Assembly: GCF_903815225.1 (NCBI RefSeq)
Contig: NZ_LR813084.1
Location: forward strand, 558,001 to 622,000
DNA: 64,000 bases
Direction: 5' to 3'
DNA from: Delftia tsuruhatensis
GTDB taxonomy: Bacteria; Pseudomonadota; Gammaproteobacteria; Burkholderiales; Burkholderiaceae_C
The translations under genes were made by a program, and so were the position numbers. Positions 16,292-25,888 of this stretch are shown one piece after another. Each line of letters begins with the position of its first letter. Within the stretch, counting starts at the first letter, position 1. The notes below the pieces were generated by a model. It was not told the DNA's origin. It did not search any database and saw only the letters and a program-made list of their open reading frames with translations.

Positions 16292-17977
16292 TCAGGCCGT
16301 GGCGGCGGCGCCGCAGGCTCTTTGGAGAGCGGCGCGCACGCCGGCCTCGTCGGGGCGGCGCCAGCGCGCGCAGACATGCTGGTCGGGCCGCAGCAGGTAG
16401 CTGGTGCCGGGGCGCGCGTCCAGGCGCTTGGCCGCCAGGCCGCGCGCATCGATGAGGTCGGCTCCGTGCGCATGGGCCTCGCCCTCGGCCGCGATGGACA
16501 GGTTGAGCACGTCGGGCAGCGCCTGCGCCCAGGCGGGCGTAGGGCCGAAGTGCAGCAGCGTGAAGTCCGGGCCCAGGGCGCGCAGCAGCCAGGCCGTGCC
16601 GTCTGCGCCGGGACGGCGCATGGGCGCATCGGCCAGCACGGCGCCGGGCAGCTGCGTTCCTTCGAAGCTGTCTGTGTCGGGCGTGTTGAGCACCGATCCA
16701 TGCAGCGTGGCCGGCACGGACAGGCGTCCGCTGTTGACGATGCGGCGCGCGAATTCATGGTCGCGCGCCAGGTCCAGCACGGCGTCGCGGAACAGGCGGC
16801 TGATCTCGCTCTTGGGCGTGATGAAGTCGGTGGCGCGCGTGGAGTTGCGGATGTTCTCGTCGGCCGCGTACTCGCGCTCGGCGCCGTAGGTTGCGATCAG
16901 CGAGGCGTCGGCCTGGCCGCGCAGCACGCGGTCCAGCTTCCAGGCCAGGTTCTCGGCATCCTGCACGCCGCTGTTGGCGCCGCGCGCGCCGAAGGGCGAG
17001 ACGCCATGGGCGCTGTCGCCCGCGAACACCACGCGGCCATGGACGAAGCGGTCCATGCGCAGGCAGGCGAAGGTGTAGACGCTGGCCCATTCCAGCTCGA
17101 AATCCACCTCCTTGCCCAGCAGCGCGCGGATGCGCGGCAGGATGTTCTCGGGCTTTTTCTCTTCCTCGGGGTCGGCGTCCCAGCCGAGCTGGAAGTCGAT
17201 GCGCCAGACATCGTCGGGCTGGCGGTGCAGCAGCACGCTCTGGCCCGGGTGGAAGGGCGGGTCGAACCAGAACCAGCGCTCGGTGGGGAAGTCGGCGTGC
17301 ATCTTCACGTCGGCGATCAGGAAGCGGTCGCGGAAGATGCGGCCATGGCTTTCCTGGCCCAGCAGGCCGCGCAGCGGCGAGCGCGAGCCGTCGCAGGCCA
17401 GCACCCATTGCGCGTCCAGCGGGTAGCTGCCGTCGGGCGTTTCCACGGTCAGCAGGGCGCCGGCGTCGTGCGGCGCCAGCGCCGTCACCTTGCTGTGCCA
17501 GCGCAGGTCGATCAGCGGCAGCTGCAGCGCGCGCTCGACCAGGTAGGCCTCGGCGTAGTACTGCTGCAGGTTGATGAAGGCCGGGCGCTCGTGGCCGTCC
17601 TCGGGCAGCAGGTCGAACTGGTACAGCGGCTGGTCGCGGAAGAACACCTTGCCCAGGTTCCAGGACACACCCTTGTCCACCATGGGCTGGCCCACGCCCA
17701 GGCGGTCCCAGATCTCCAGCGTGCGCTTGGAAAAGCAGATGGCGCGCGAGCCCGTGGACAGCTTGCAGTCGTTGTCCAGCAGCACCACGCGCTGACCGCG
17801 CTGGGCCAGGTCGATGGCCAGCGACAGGCCCACGGGGCCGGCGCCGACGATGACCACGGGATGCCGTACGGGGCCCTGGGCGTCCTGGTCGGCATGGCGC
17901 TCGTAGGGGATGTGGATGGACTGGATGTCGGCGCCGCTGCCGCGCAGCGCTTGCAGGGGGATGGCGGGGTGGGACAT
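16292..17977 (-). CDS. FAD-dependent aromatic monooxygenase (MhpA/PheA type)
   Basis: A 561-residue class A flavoprotein hydroxylase. The N-terminal dinucleotide site 'PVVIVGAGPVGLSLAIDLA' is at about residues 40-58, the DG-type motif 'VLACDGSRSPLRGLLG' follows, and 'GRVVFAGDSAHGVSPFG' is the second FAD/ribose signature. The C-terminal thioredoxin-like domain of phenol hydroxylase relatives spans about 430-561. Such enzymes ortho-hydroxylate phenolic substrates using NAD(P)H and O2. The residue pattern is close to 3-(3-hydroxyphenyl)propionate hydroxylase relatives, but no ring-cleavage dioxygenase gene is present here, so the substrate is open. Confidence 0.9.
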   Translation of the reverse strand: MSHPAIPLQALRGSGADIQSIHIPYERHADQDAQGPVRHPVVIVGAGPVGLSLAIDLAQRGQRVVLLDNDCKLSTGSRAICFSKRTLEIWDRLGVGQPMVDKGVSWNLGKVFFRDQPLYQFDLLPEDGHERPAFINLQQYYAEAYLVERALQLPLIDLRWHSKVTALAPHDAGALLTVETPDGSYPLDAQWVLACDGSRSPLRGLLGQESHGRIFRDRFLIADVKMHADFPTERWFWFDPPFHPGQSVLLHRQPDDVWRIDFQLGWDADPEEEKKPENILPRIRALLGKEVDFELEWASVYTFACLRMDRFVHGRVVFAGDSAHGVSPFGARGANSGVQDAENLAWKLDRVLRGQADASLIATYGAEREYAADENIRNSTRATDFITPKSEISRLFRDAVLDLARDHEFARRIVNSGRLSVPATLHGSVLNTPDTDSFEGTQLPGAVLADAPMRRPGADGTAWLLRALGPDFTLLHFGPTPAWAQALPDVLNLSIAAEGEAHAHGADLIDARGLAAKRLDARPGTSYLLRPDQHVCARWRRPDEAGVRAALQRACGAAATA

Positions 17978-18106
17978 GGGGGTCGTCCTCTGTCGTGGGC
18001 GGTGTGGAAAAAAGACGCAGCTGTCCCCGCCGACGCCGTGCGGCGCCGGTTCACGGAAAGGTGCGATGGGCGCGCGCCGGCTTTCAGGACCTGGCGCGGC
18101 CTGGGA

Positions 18107-19072
18107 TCAGCCTTCGAGCGCTTCCCACATCTGGCGGTCGCGCTCGGCGGTCCAGATGCGCGGGTCGGCATGGCCCGAGGCCTCGTCGTAGGCGCGGGTC
18201 ACATCGAAGGGCATGCAGTGGTTGAAGATCACCCACTGGCCGTACTTGGGTTGCAGCCTGGCGAAGGCCGCCTCGTAGACCTTGCGCAGGTCCTGTCGGG
18301 CGTCGGCGCCGGCCTTGACCTCGTCCCACAGGTCGCTGATGAAGGCGCGCGTGCCGGCCAGGCCGGCCTGCACCTCGTCGGGCGTCTGCAGCGCGGCGCC
18401 GCGGCCGGGCACCAGCTTTTCGGGCTGGAGCGCGGCAATGGCGTCCAGCGTGTGCGGCCAGTCCTGGAAGTAGGCGTCGCCGGCATAGGGCGTGGCGCCG
18501 AATTCCACGAGGTCGCCGCTGAACAGCACCTTGTCCTGGGGCAGCCAGACCACGGTGTCGCCCTTGGTGTGGCCCCGGCCCAGCTGCAGGATCTGCACTT
18601 CGAGCTTGCCCAGCCACAGCGTCATCTTGCCGGTGAAGGTCAGGGTGGGCCAGGTCATGCCATCGGGCACGCTTTCGACGTTCTGGAACAGGCGCGGGAA
18701 GCGGCCGATCTCGCTGGCCTTGTCCTGCTCGCCGCGCTCCACGATCAGGTCGTAGGTGTCCTGGCTGGCGATGATGTGCTCGGCGCCCTCCTTGAAGAAG
18801 GCCGAGGCGCCCAGCACGCGCACCGCATGGTAGTGCGACAGCGTCACGTACTTGATGGGCTTGTCGGTGATCTCGCGGATGCGGCGGATCACGTCCTGGG
18901 CCATGACGGGCGTGGCCTGGGTGTCGATGACCATCACGGCATCGTCGCCGATGACGATGCCGGTGTTGGGGTCGCCCTCGGCCGTGTAGGCGTAGGCATG
19001 TTCGGAAAGCTTGTCGAAGCTCACCTGCTTGATGTCGAGGTCGGCGGCGGAGGCAAAGGTCTTGGTGGTCAT
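18107..19072 (-). CDS. Metallo-beta-lactamase-fold hydrolase with altered metal motif
   Basis: A 321-residue cytosolic MBL-fold protein. The fold is clear: 'YVTLSHYHAVRVLGASAFF' at the first metal loop, 'GRGHTKGDTVVWL' with the next His, and 'KVLFSGDLVEFG' with the bridging Asp. In the usual HxHxDH motif the two last ligands are replaced: H80, H82, V84, R85. Site-2 metal binding should be lost or remodelled. The start at 19072 (MTTKTFASAADLD) is the first of the cassette and faces the IclR gene. It may hydrolyse a lactone or thioester made by the monooxygenase pathway; that is inference. 129 nt separate it from the monooxygenase start. Confidence 0.88.
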   Translation of the reverse strand: MTTKTFASAADLDIKQVSFDKLSEHAYAYTAEGDPNTGIVIGDDAVMVIDTQATPVMAQDVIRRIREITDKPIKYVTLSHYHAVRVLGASAFFKEGAEHIIASQDTYDLIVERGEQDKASEIGRFPRLFQNVESVPDGMTWPTLTFTGKMTLWLGKLEVQILQLGRGHTKGDTVVWLPQDKVLFSGDLVEFGATPYAGDAYFQDWPHTLDAIAALQPEKLVPGRGAALQTPDEVQAGLAGTRAFISDLWDEVKAGADARQDLRKVYEAAFARLQPKYGQWVIFNHCMPFDVTRAYDEASGHADPRIWTAERDRQMWEALEG

Positions 19073-19112
19073 GGGCTTCCTGCTTTTGTTCAGAGCAAAT
19101 GCATTCGTCTTT

Positions 19113-19151
19113 GTTGAATGTCGCAATGCTAGGTAAAAATTCAACATTGAA
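19113..19151. promoter_or_regulatory. Operator candidate for the IclR regulator
   Basis: In the 141-bp divergent gap, GTTGAA (19113-19118) and TTCAAC (19140-19145) form an inverted pair 21 nt apart, and TTCAA-CA-TTGAA (19140-19151) is a second, tight palindrome sharing the same box. Multiple overlapping half-sites between divergent genes are usual for IclR-family control of a catabolic operon. Confidence 0.5.
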
Positions 19152-19213
19152 CAATTCATTTGACATAGTGAAAAACCCTCGGGCCGCCGAAGGACCTTCG
19201 TCCAGCGTTCACA

Positions 19214-20041
19214 ATGCCAGCCATGCCCGATGCCACCCGCCCCTCGAACGACACCCACTCCCCTTTCGGCACGACCGATGATGAGCCCGCGCGCGGGCCG
19301 CGCGGCATCCAGAGCGTGGAGGTCGGCGGCCAACTGCTCAAGGCGCTGGCGCGCACGGGCCGGCGCATGGCGCTGAAGGACCTGGCGCGCGAGGCAGGGA
19401 TGACGGCAGCCAAGGCCCATCCCTACCTGGTGAGCTTTTGCAAGCTGGGACTCATGGAGCAGGACGGCGCCAGCGGCCACTACGGCCTGGGGCCGCTGGC
19501 CATGCAGATGGGCCTGATCAGCCTGCAGCAGGCCGACCCCGTGCGCCTGGCGGTCGCCGAACTGCCCGCGCTGGCCCAGGAGGTGGGCTATACGGTGTCG
19601 GTCGCCATGTGGAGCGGCCAGGGGCCGGCCATCATCCGCGTGGAGGAGGGTCCGACCCATGTGTATGTGGCCATGCGCCACGGCACGCCGGCATCGCTGA
19701 GGCATACGGCCACGGGCAAGATCTTCGCGGCCTTCGGCGCGCCGCAGCGCATCGCGCCCCTGCTGGAGGCGGAGGGACACCGCCTCGATGATCCTGCGTT
19801 CGCCCGGGAGCTGGCCGTGATCCGCGACAGCCGGCTGAGCGTGGTGGAGAACCAGCTGCTGTCAGGCGTGAGCGCGCTGGCCGTGCCGGTGTTCGACGGC
19901 TTCGGCCAGCTGGTGCTGGCGATTGCCGCCATCGGCCCCTCGGTCACGCTGGACCTGGACCCCGAGGGACGTCCCGCGCGGCTGCTGCGGGAGCAGGCGC
20001 GCAGCCTGTCGCAGCGCCTGGGCGCGCCGGCCCAGGCCTGA
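19214..20041 (+). CDS. IclR-family transcriptional regulator
   Basis: A 275-residue regulator. The winged helix-turn-helix is at about residues 30-95 ('IQSVEVGGQLLKALAR', 'ALKDLAREAGMTAAKAHPYL'), and the IclR effector domain follows ('HTATGKIFAAFG', 'SALAVPVFDGFGQLVLAI'). It is divergent from the MBL/monooxygenase/DUF2783/Bug operon, so it most likely controls it in response to an aromatic or organic-acid effector. An unconserved Asp/Pro-rich lead of about 30 residues precedes the DNA-binding domain; the true start could be a few codons in (second Met at residue 4). Confidence 0.9.
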   Translation: MPAMPDATRPSNDTHSPFGTTDDEPARGPRGIQSVEVGGQLLKALARTGRRMALKDLAREAGMTAAKAHPYLVSFCKLGLMEQDGASGHYGLGPLAMQMGLISLQQADPVRLAVAELPALAQEVGYTVSVAMWSGQGPAIIRVEEGPTHVYVAMRHGTPASLRHTATGKIFAAFGAPQRIAPLLEAEGHRLDDPAFARELAVIRDSRLSVVENQLLSGVSALAVPVFDGFGQLVLAIAAIGPSVTLDLDPEGRPARLLREQARSLSQRLGAPAQA

Positions 20042-20048
20042 GCGCGGC

Positions 20049-21881
20049 TCAGTTCGTCAGCAGCAGCTGATCCCTGGCCGGCGCACGTCCGTCCAGCGTG
20101 AAGCCGGCCACGGTGCGCGACAGGTGATGGGCCTGCTCGTTGAGCACGGACGAGGCGGCGGTGGACTCCTCCACCAGGGCCGCGTTCTGCTGCGTGGAGC
20201 GGTCCATCTCGGCCACGGCCTGGTTGATCTGGGCGATGCCCACGCTCTGCTCGGTCATGGCGCCGTTGATCTCCACGATGATCTGGGAGACGCGCTGGAT
20301 GCCGTCCACGATCTCGCCCATGGTCTGGCCGGCCGCGCGCACGCGGTCGGTGCCGAGGGCCACGCTGGCGCCCGAGGCGTCGATCAGGGCCTTGATCTCC
20401 TTGGCCGCCGTGGCGCTGCGGTGCGCCAGGCTGCGCACCTCGGCCGCCACCACGGCGAAGCCCCGGCCCTGCTCGCCGGCGCGGGCCGCTTCCACGGCCG
20501 CATTGAGCGCGAGGATGTTGGTCTGGAAGGCGATGGCGTCGATGACGCCGATGATCTCGCCGATCTTGGACGAGGCCCTGGAGATGTCATCCATGGTGCT
20601 GACGGCGCCGCCCACGACATCGCCACCCTTGGTGGCCGAGGCGCTGGCCGTCTGTGCCAGGCGCGTGGCCATGGCCGCGGCCTCGGCCGACTGGCGCACA
20701 TTGGCCGTCAGCTGCGACAGCGAGGCCGAGGTCTGCTGCAGGGCGCTGGCCGAGGACTCGGTGCGGTTGGACAGGTCCAGGTTGCCCAGCTTGATCTCGT
20801 CCGTGGCGGTCTTCATGGACTCCACGCCATTGCGCACGTCCTTGAGCACGGTGCCGATCTGCTCCACGAAGGCATTGAAGGAGGAGGCGATCTGCGCCAC
20901 CTCGTCGCGGCCCGAGACCGGCAGGCGCTGCGTCAGGTCGCCGCCGCCCGAACCTATCCTGTCCATGGCGTCGCGCACCTGCGACAGGCGGCGGAAGGAC
21001 TGGGCGGTGAGCGCGGCCGCCACGGCTGCGGCGATGCAGGCCAGCAGCACGATGGCGATGGCCAGCGTCCGGACCACGCTTTGCAGGCCCGTCGTGGCCT
21101 CGGCCTTGTCCAGCGCCACCAGCAGCAGCCAGTCCGTGCCCTGCACGGGCCGCGCCTTGAGCAGCTTGGCGCTGCCGCCCAGGTCCACTTCCAGCGGCGC
21201 CTTTGCGCCGGCCAGCGAGGCCAGGGCGGCCGGTGTCAGCAGCTCGGAGATCTCGGACACGGGCTTGAGCAGCAGCTTGGCATCGGCATGTGCCAGCACC
21301 TGGCCGTCACGGCTCACCACGAAGCCCAGGCTGCTGGGTGTGGGACGGATGGCGGAGACCACCTCGCGCACGCCCTCCAGCGGAACGGCGCCGCTGATGA
21401 CGCCCTGCAGCGTGCCCGCGCGCAGCATGGGTGCCACGAAGGCCACATACGGCACGCCCGTGGTGGAGTCGCCGTAGGGCTTGGTGAGGGTCAGCTTGCC
21501 CGCCTGCACGGCGGTCTTGTACCAGGGGCGGGCCGTGGGGTCGTAGTCGGGCGGCGTGCTGGTGGTGGATTTGAAGGTCTTGTCTTCCCAACCCACGGTG
21601 GTGATCGGAAAGCCGCTGGCCTTGCCCATGTGGGCAGCGAAGCCTTGCGGGTCACCCGTCTCGATCACGGCGGCCGCGGCGCTGACCGCCAGGCCCTTGG
21701 CGGCCACCCATTGGTCGATGGCCATGGTGTTGCCGGCCGTGATGGCGTCCAGGTCCTGTTCAATGGTCTGGAAGGTGCTGCCGCGGACGATGTGGTAGGT
21801 GGCGGCTCCCGTGATGGCAAGGGCGCCGACCACGGTGGCAGTGCTGATGGCGAGGATCTTGGAGCGGAGGGTCTGGAGCAT
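20049..21881 (-). CDS. Methyl-accepting chemotaxis protein with Cache sensor
   Basis: A 610-residue chemoreceptor. A first membrane helix lies at about residues 8-28, and a periplasmic double-Cache domain includes '[18 protein letters not shown]' and '[19 protein letters not shown]'. The second helix is near 270-295, a HAMP linker follows, and then the signalling hairpin. The hairpin tip '[19 protein letters not shown]' with '[16 protein letters not shown]' is the canonical CheA/CheW contact. No C-terminal NWETF-type tether is visible (ends QLLLTN). The start MLQTLRSK places the first helix normally; an in-frame ATG further upstream is possible and neither has a clear ribosome site. Confidence 0.92.
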   Translation of the reverse strand: MLQTLRSKILAISTATVVGALAITGAATYHIVRGSTFQTIEQDLDAITAGNTMAIDQWVAAKGLAVSAAAAVIETGDPQGFAAHMGKASGFPITTVGWEDKTFKSTTSTPPDYDPTARPWYKTAVQAGKLTLTKPYGDSTTGVPYVAFVAPMLRAGTLQGVISGAVPLEGVREVVSAIRPTPSSLGFVVSRDGQVLAHADAKLLLKPVSEISELLTPAALASLAGAKAPLEVDLGGSAKLLKARPVQGTDWLLLVALDKAEATTGLQSVVRTLAIAIVLLACIAAAVAAALTAQSFRRLSQVRDAMDRIGSGGGDLTQRLPVSGRDEVAQIASSFNAFVEQIGTVLKDVRNGVESMKTATDEIKLGNLDLSNRTESSASALQQTSASLSQLTANVRQSAEAAAMATRLAQTASASATKGGDVVGGAVSTMDDISRASSKIGEIIGVIDAIAFQTNILALNAAVEAARAGEQGRGFAVVAAEVRSLAHRSATAAKEIKALIDASGASVALGTDRVRAAGQTMGEIVDGIQRVSQIIVEINGAMTEQSVGIAQINQAVAEMDRSTQQNAALVEESTAASSVLNEQAHHLSRTVAGFTLDGRAPARDQLLLTN

Positions 21882-22188
21882 GGCGCGGCAAGGGAAGGCG
21901 AAGGAAAGGCCCATGCCGCGTTGCCGGGCATGCGGCCCTGTCATTAACGCACAATTTGTTTCAAACTTGGCGACATCCGAGCGCGCCGATGGCGTGCACC
22001 AACTTGCGCGCAACACCTGCCAGAGGTGCATTTATTGCAGTGCACCATGGTGGGGCGGCATGACATGTTGCTGTCACGCAACCGTCGCGGGACTTTCATG
22101 CCGGCTTTCGACAATGGCGGCACGCAGGCAAACCGAGTGGCACAGGCAGGTCACCGACTGCGTCCAACATGACGAGGAAGGCGGGCAT
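21882..22188. other. Divergent intergenic region between MCP and OlsB-like genes
   Basis: About 300 bp with promoters expected in both directions. No ORF with ribosome site and no strong terminator or palindrome stand out. GCCGATGG occurs at about 21985 on the plus strand, but no matching -35 box lies 11 nt before it, so I do not call a sigma-28 promoter here. Confidence 0.4.
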
Positions 22189-23031
22189 ATGGACGTTCTG
22201 GACACCCTTCGCAGCACGGCGATCGACATCGCACAGCCCCCGCTTTCCACGCTTTTGCCCCCACCCCGGGCCGCGGACAAGCCGCTGCGGCTGGAGGTGC
22301 GCTGGGCTCGCCATCTCGATGAATTGCGCCAGGTGCAGCGCCTGCGCCATGCGGTGTTCGCCACCGAGATGGGCGCCGTGCTGCAGACGCCGCTGCCCGA
22401 CCATGACGTCGATGCCTTCGATGACTTCTGCGAACACCTGATGGTCTGCGACGCCGACCGGGGCGTGGTCATCGGCACCTACCGGCTTCTGACGCCCGCG
22501 CAGGCGCAGCGCGCCGGCGGCCTGTACTCCGACCAGGAGTTCGACCTGGGCCCGCTGCATGCCTGGCGCCCCCGCATGGTCGAACTGGGTCGCAGCTGCG
22601 TCCATGCCTCCCACCGCCAGGGCGGCGTGATCCTGGCGCTGTGGGCGGCGCTTGCCGAATTCATGCAGCGCAACCGGCTAGAAGCCATGGTCGGCTGTGC
22701 CAGCATCCCCATGCAGTACCCGGGGCTGGCCCATGGCGAAGGCCCTGCGCGCGTCTGGCAGCAATTGCGCCAGACCCACCTGGCGGAGCCCGCGCTGCAG
22801 GTGCGCCCGCGCGTGGCCCTGCCCGAGGAGCTGGCCTCGGTCAGCACCAGCGGCATGGGCGTGGAGCCGCCCGCGCTGATCCAGGGCTATCTGCGTGCAG
22901 GCGCCAGGGTGCTGGGAGCGCCGGCCTGGGACAGCGACTTCAATACGGCCGACCTGCCCATCATGATGCGCATGCAGGATCTGCCCGCACGCTACCAGCG
23001 CATGTTTCTGAGGGGTGCCAGCCGGCAGTGA
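22189..23031 (+). CDS. olsB: OlsB-like L-ornithine N-alpha-acyltransferase
   Basis: A 280-residue GNAT-fold N-acyltransferase. OlsB transfers a 3-hydroxyacyl chain from ACP to ornithine, giving lyso-ornithine lipid. Seen: 'VQRLRHAVFATEMGA' and 'DAFDDFCEHLMVCD' of the acyl-homoserine-lactone-synthase-like core, 'VIGTYRLLTPAQA', and 'MVELGRSCVHASHRQGGVI' leading to 'VGCASIPMQ'. The ATG at 22189 follows GAGGAAGGCGGG. No olsA acyltransferase is adjacent, so the second acylation would be encoded elsewhere. The first 30 residues vary in the family. Confidence 0.82.
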   Translation: MDVLDTLRSTAIDIAQPPLSTLLPPPRAADKPLRLEVRWARHLDELRQVQRLRHAVFATEMGAVLQTPLPDHDVDAFDDFCEHLMVCDADRGVVIGTYRLLTPAQAQRAGGLYSDQEFDLGPLHAWRPRMVELGRSCVHASHRQGGVILALWAALAEFMQRNRLEAMVGCASIPMQYPGLAHGEGPARVWQQLRQTHLAEPALQVRPRVALPEELASVSTSGMGVEPPALIQGYLRAGARVLGAPAWDSDFNTADLPIMMRMQDLPARYQRMFLRGASRQ

Positions 23032-23075
23032 GGATGAGGGGAGCGAAGCCGGCTTCTTGTGCAATGGGCCGGAAC

Positions 23076-23089
23076 GTGATGTGCATCAC
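23076..23089. promoter_or_regulatory. CRP/FNR-like palindrome GTGAT-N4-ATCAC
   Basis: Five-bp arms GTGAT and ATCAC around GTGC fit the geometry of CRP/FNR-superfamily sites. It lies 45 nt after the OlsB-like gene stop and about 110 nt before a strong plus-strand terminator, with no ORF between. It could control a short RNA or be a chance palindrome. Confidence 0.35.
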
Positions 23090-23200
23090 AGGGTTGTCAT
23101 AAAACCCGTGCATGATGCTGGATGTGGGCTGAAGCAGACACCCGGACGGATGCAGGTCACCTGCACCGGATCGAACCGGGCCTTGGTCCACGCCAATTCG

Positions 23201-23231
23201 AGGCCGCAGCCCGCAGGGGCTGCGGCCTTTT
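23201..23231 (+). terminator. Rho-independent terminator downstream of the OlsB-like gene
   Basis: GGCCGCAGCC pairs with GGCTGCGGCC around a short CGCAG-type loop and is followed by T5. It is 170 nt past the OlsB-like stop codon; T-run orientation shows it serves plus-strand transcription. Confidence 0.85.
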
Positions 23232-23240
23232 TCATGGCGA

Positions 23241-23711
23241 TCAGGCCATGGCCGGTCGGGCCATGCCTGCCAGCAGGCGCTGGTGCTCGATCTTCACGCA
23301 GCGGTCCTGCACCGCCCACAGGCCTGCGGCACGGGCCTGTGCCAGGGCCGCAGCGTTGGTCACGCCCAGTTGCAGCCAGAGACAGCGCGCGCCGATGGCA
23401 ATGGCTTCGGCGGCCAGCGGCGGGATGTCCTCGCTTTTTCTGAAGCAATCCACCATGTCGATGCACAGGCCCTGGGCGGCCAGGGCGGCCGAGGCATCGG
23501 CCAGGCTCGCGTGCACGGGCTCCCCGAGAATGCGGCCCCCCTGGCGGGCGACCACGGGATTGACGGGCACGATGCGGTAGCCGTGCCGTTGCATGTACTG
23601 CGAGGCCTGGTGGCTGGGGCGGTCCAGCTGCGGGGACAGGCCGACCACGGCCAGGGTGCGGCACTGCGCGAGGATGTCGCGCAGTTGGGCGTCTGTTGCT
23701 GTATCGCTCAT
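23241..23711 (-). CDS. CoA-binding domain protein (YccU type)
   Basis: A 156-residue Rossmann-fold protein. 'TLAVVGLSPQLDRPSHQASQ' carries the nucleotide-binding turn, and 'GYRIVPVNPVVA', 'DMVDCFRKSEDIPPLA' and 'CLWLQLGVTNAAAL' are characteristic of the YccU/CoA_binding_2 family, which resembles the CoA domain of succinyl-CoA synthetase. The biochemical role is not established. It is a single gene between the terminator and nhaA, sharing direction with nhaA 28 nt away, so it may be co-transcribed downstream of nhaA. Confidence 0.88.
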   Translation of the reverse strand: MSDTATDAQLRDILAQCRTLAVVGLSPQLDRPSHQASQYMQRHGYRIVPVNPVVARQGGRILGEPVHASLADASAALAAQGLCIDMVDCFRKSEDIPPLAAEAIAIGARCLWLQLGVTNAAALAQARAAGLWAVQDRCVKIEHQRLLAGMARPAMA

Positions 23712-23739
23712 GCGCCGCAGTGTACGCAGCGCTGCGGCC

Positions 23740-25011
<1,272 letters not shown>

Positions 25012-25122
25012 GCGTGAAACGGCAATGGGAGCCTTGCGGCTCCCGTGCGCAGGCGGCCCGACCTGCGCTGACAACACCTGTCCTGCCGCCCCATGCGGTC
25101 TGGACACCCGGCCGCCATTATA
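25012..25122 (-). promoter_or_regulatory. nhaA promoter and structured leader, riboswitch candidate
   Basis: On the minus strand a perfect TATAAT -10 box lies at 25117-25122, giving a leader of about 100 nt. It contains two adjacent perfect hairpins: GCGCAGG/CCTGCGC with an 8-nt loop (25047-25068), and GGGAGCC/GGCTCCC closed by a GCAA tetraloop (25027-25044), ending 15 nt before the ATG. Structured nhaA leaders (nhaA-I and nhaA-II motifs) have been reported as lithium-sensing riboswitches. Assignment to that class is inference from position and structure. Confidence 0.5.
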
Positions 25123-25164
25123 AAAAAGCGGTGACCGGGTCTCAGGCGCAAAGACCTTGCAGGG

Positions 25165-25701
25165 TCAGGGCCGGGGCGGATCGCTGCGCGAGACGCACTC
25201 GGCCAGCAGCCCCAGCGAGGACAGGGCGATCATGAAGACGATGAACACATAGGCTGCCGTCGCCACGCCCAGGCTCATGCTGAAGCCCCACAACAGCACC
25301 GAGCAGGCCGTGCCTGCCTGCGGATAGAGTGCCGTGCACTGGGCGGCGGCGGGCATGTGCACATACCAGGTGACGGCCACCAGCATGGCCGCCGCCACCG
25401 TGGCGGCATTGCCCCAGGGATGGGTCTGCGGGTGATAGAGCGCATGGATCAGCGCCACCGGCACGGCCAGGCCCCAGGCGAACATCATCAGCCAGCTGAA
25501 CACGGGGGAGACGGCCAGCATCGACTGCAGCCAGCCCATCTTGGGCAGCCCGTTGACGAAGCCCAGCAGATCCCAGACAAAGGGCAGGACGATGCCCGCG
25601 ACAGCCAGGCTGGCCAGGCCCAGCGCCAGCAGCAGTCCCTTGCCGCGTGAACGGGGGTGCACACCCGGGACCGGGTGCGAACGGGTGATCAGTGCATGCA
25701 T
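25165..25701 (-). CDS. Membrane protein of unknown function
   Basis: A 178-residue protein with about four hydrophobic helices: residues 22-44 ('GLLLALGLASLAVAGIVLPF'), 68-88, 100-115 and 137-165. It starts with a strong AGGAGGTGGGCC ribosome site before the ATG at 25701. No catalytic motif is seen; two cysteines (in 'AQCTAL' and 'TACSVLL') sit in a likely periplasmic loop and could form a disulfide. The DsbD/ScsB-type reductase gene is immediately upstream on the same strand (184-nt gap with nested inverted repeats), so a link to thiol redox is possible but unproven. I do not recognise the family. Confidence 0.75.
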   Translation of the reverse strand: MHALITRSHPVPGVHPRSRGKGLLLALGLASLAVAGIVLPFVWDLLGFVNGLPKMGWLQSMLAVSPVFSWLMMFAWGLAVPVALIHALYHPQTHPWGNAATVAAAMLVAVTWYVHMPAAAQCTALYPQAGTACSVLLWGFSMSLGVATAAYVFIVFMIALSSLGLLAECVSRSDPPRP

Positions 25702-25848
25702 GGCCCACCTCCTGTGTCGTGCAGGGCGGGCAGTTGCCGCGCAGGCGGTTCCGGGACTCGGGCGGCAGCCGCGCGCCTAGCGTTCGGATTGCGGTATTCC
25801 CCGGATGGGTCCAGTCTAGGACGTGGTGCGCTGCAACAGGTGTAGGCC

Positions 25849-25888
25849 TGGGACTGACCCCTATTGGGGTTTGTCCCAAAGGGGTCAG
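25849..25888. promoter_or_regulatory. Nested and interleaved inverted repeats after dsbD
   Basis: Three inverted repeats share 40 bp: TGGGAC/GTCCCA (25849-25854, 25873-25878), CTGACCCC/GGGGTCAG (25854-25861, 25881-25888) and ACCCC-TATT-GGGGT (25857-25870). The first two interleave, so as RNA they could only co-exist as a pseudoknot. The last resembles a NarL-type 7-2-7 site. They cover the dsbD stop codon and lie about 150 nt upstream of the membrane-protein gene. Confidence 0.5.

Noticed and set aside
21985..21992. GCCGATGG as sigma-28 -10 box for the OlsB-like gene
   Set aside because: No TAAAGT/TCAAGT-like box 11 nt upstream.
25105..25107. GTG start for nhaA
   Set aside because: It would lie only a few nt from the predicted transcription start and run through the two leader hairpins; residues before [11 protein letters not shown] do not match NhaA.
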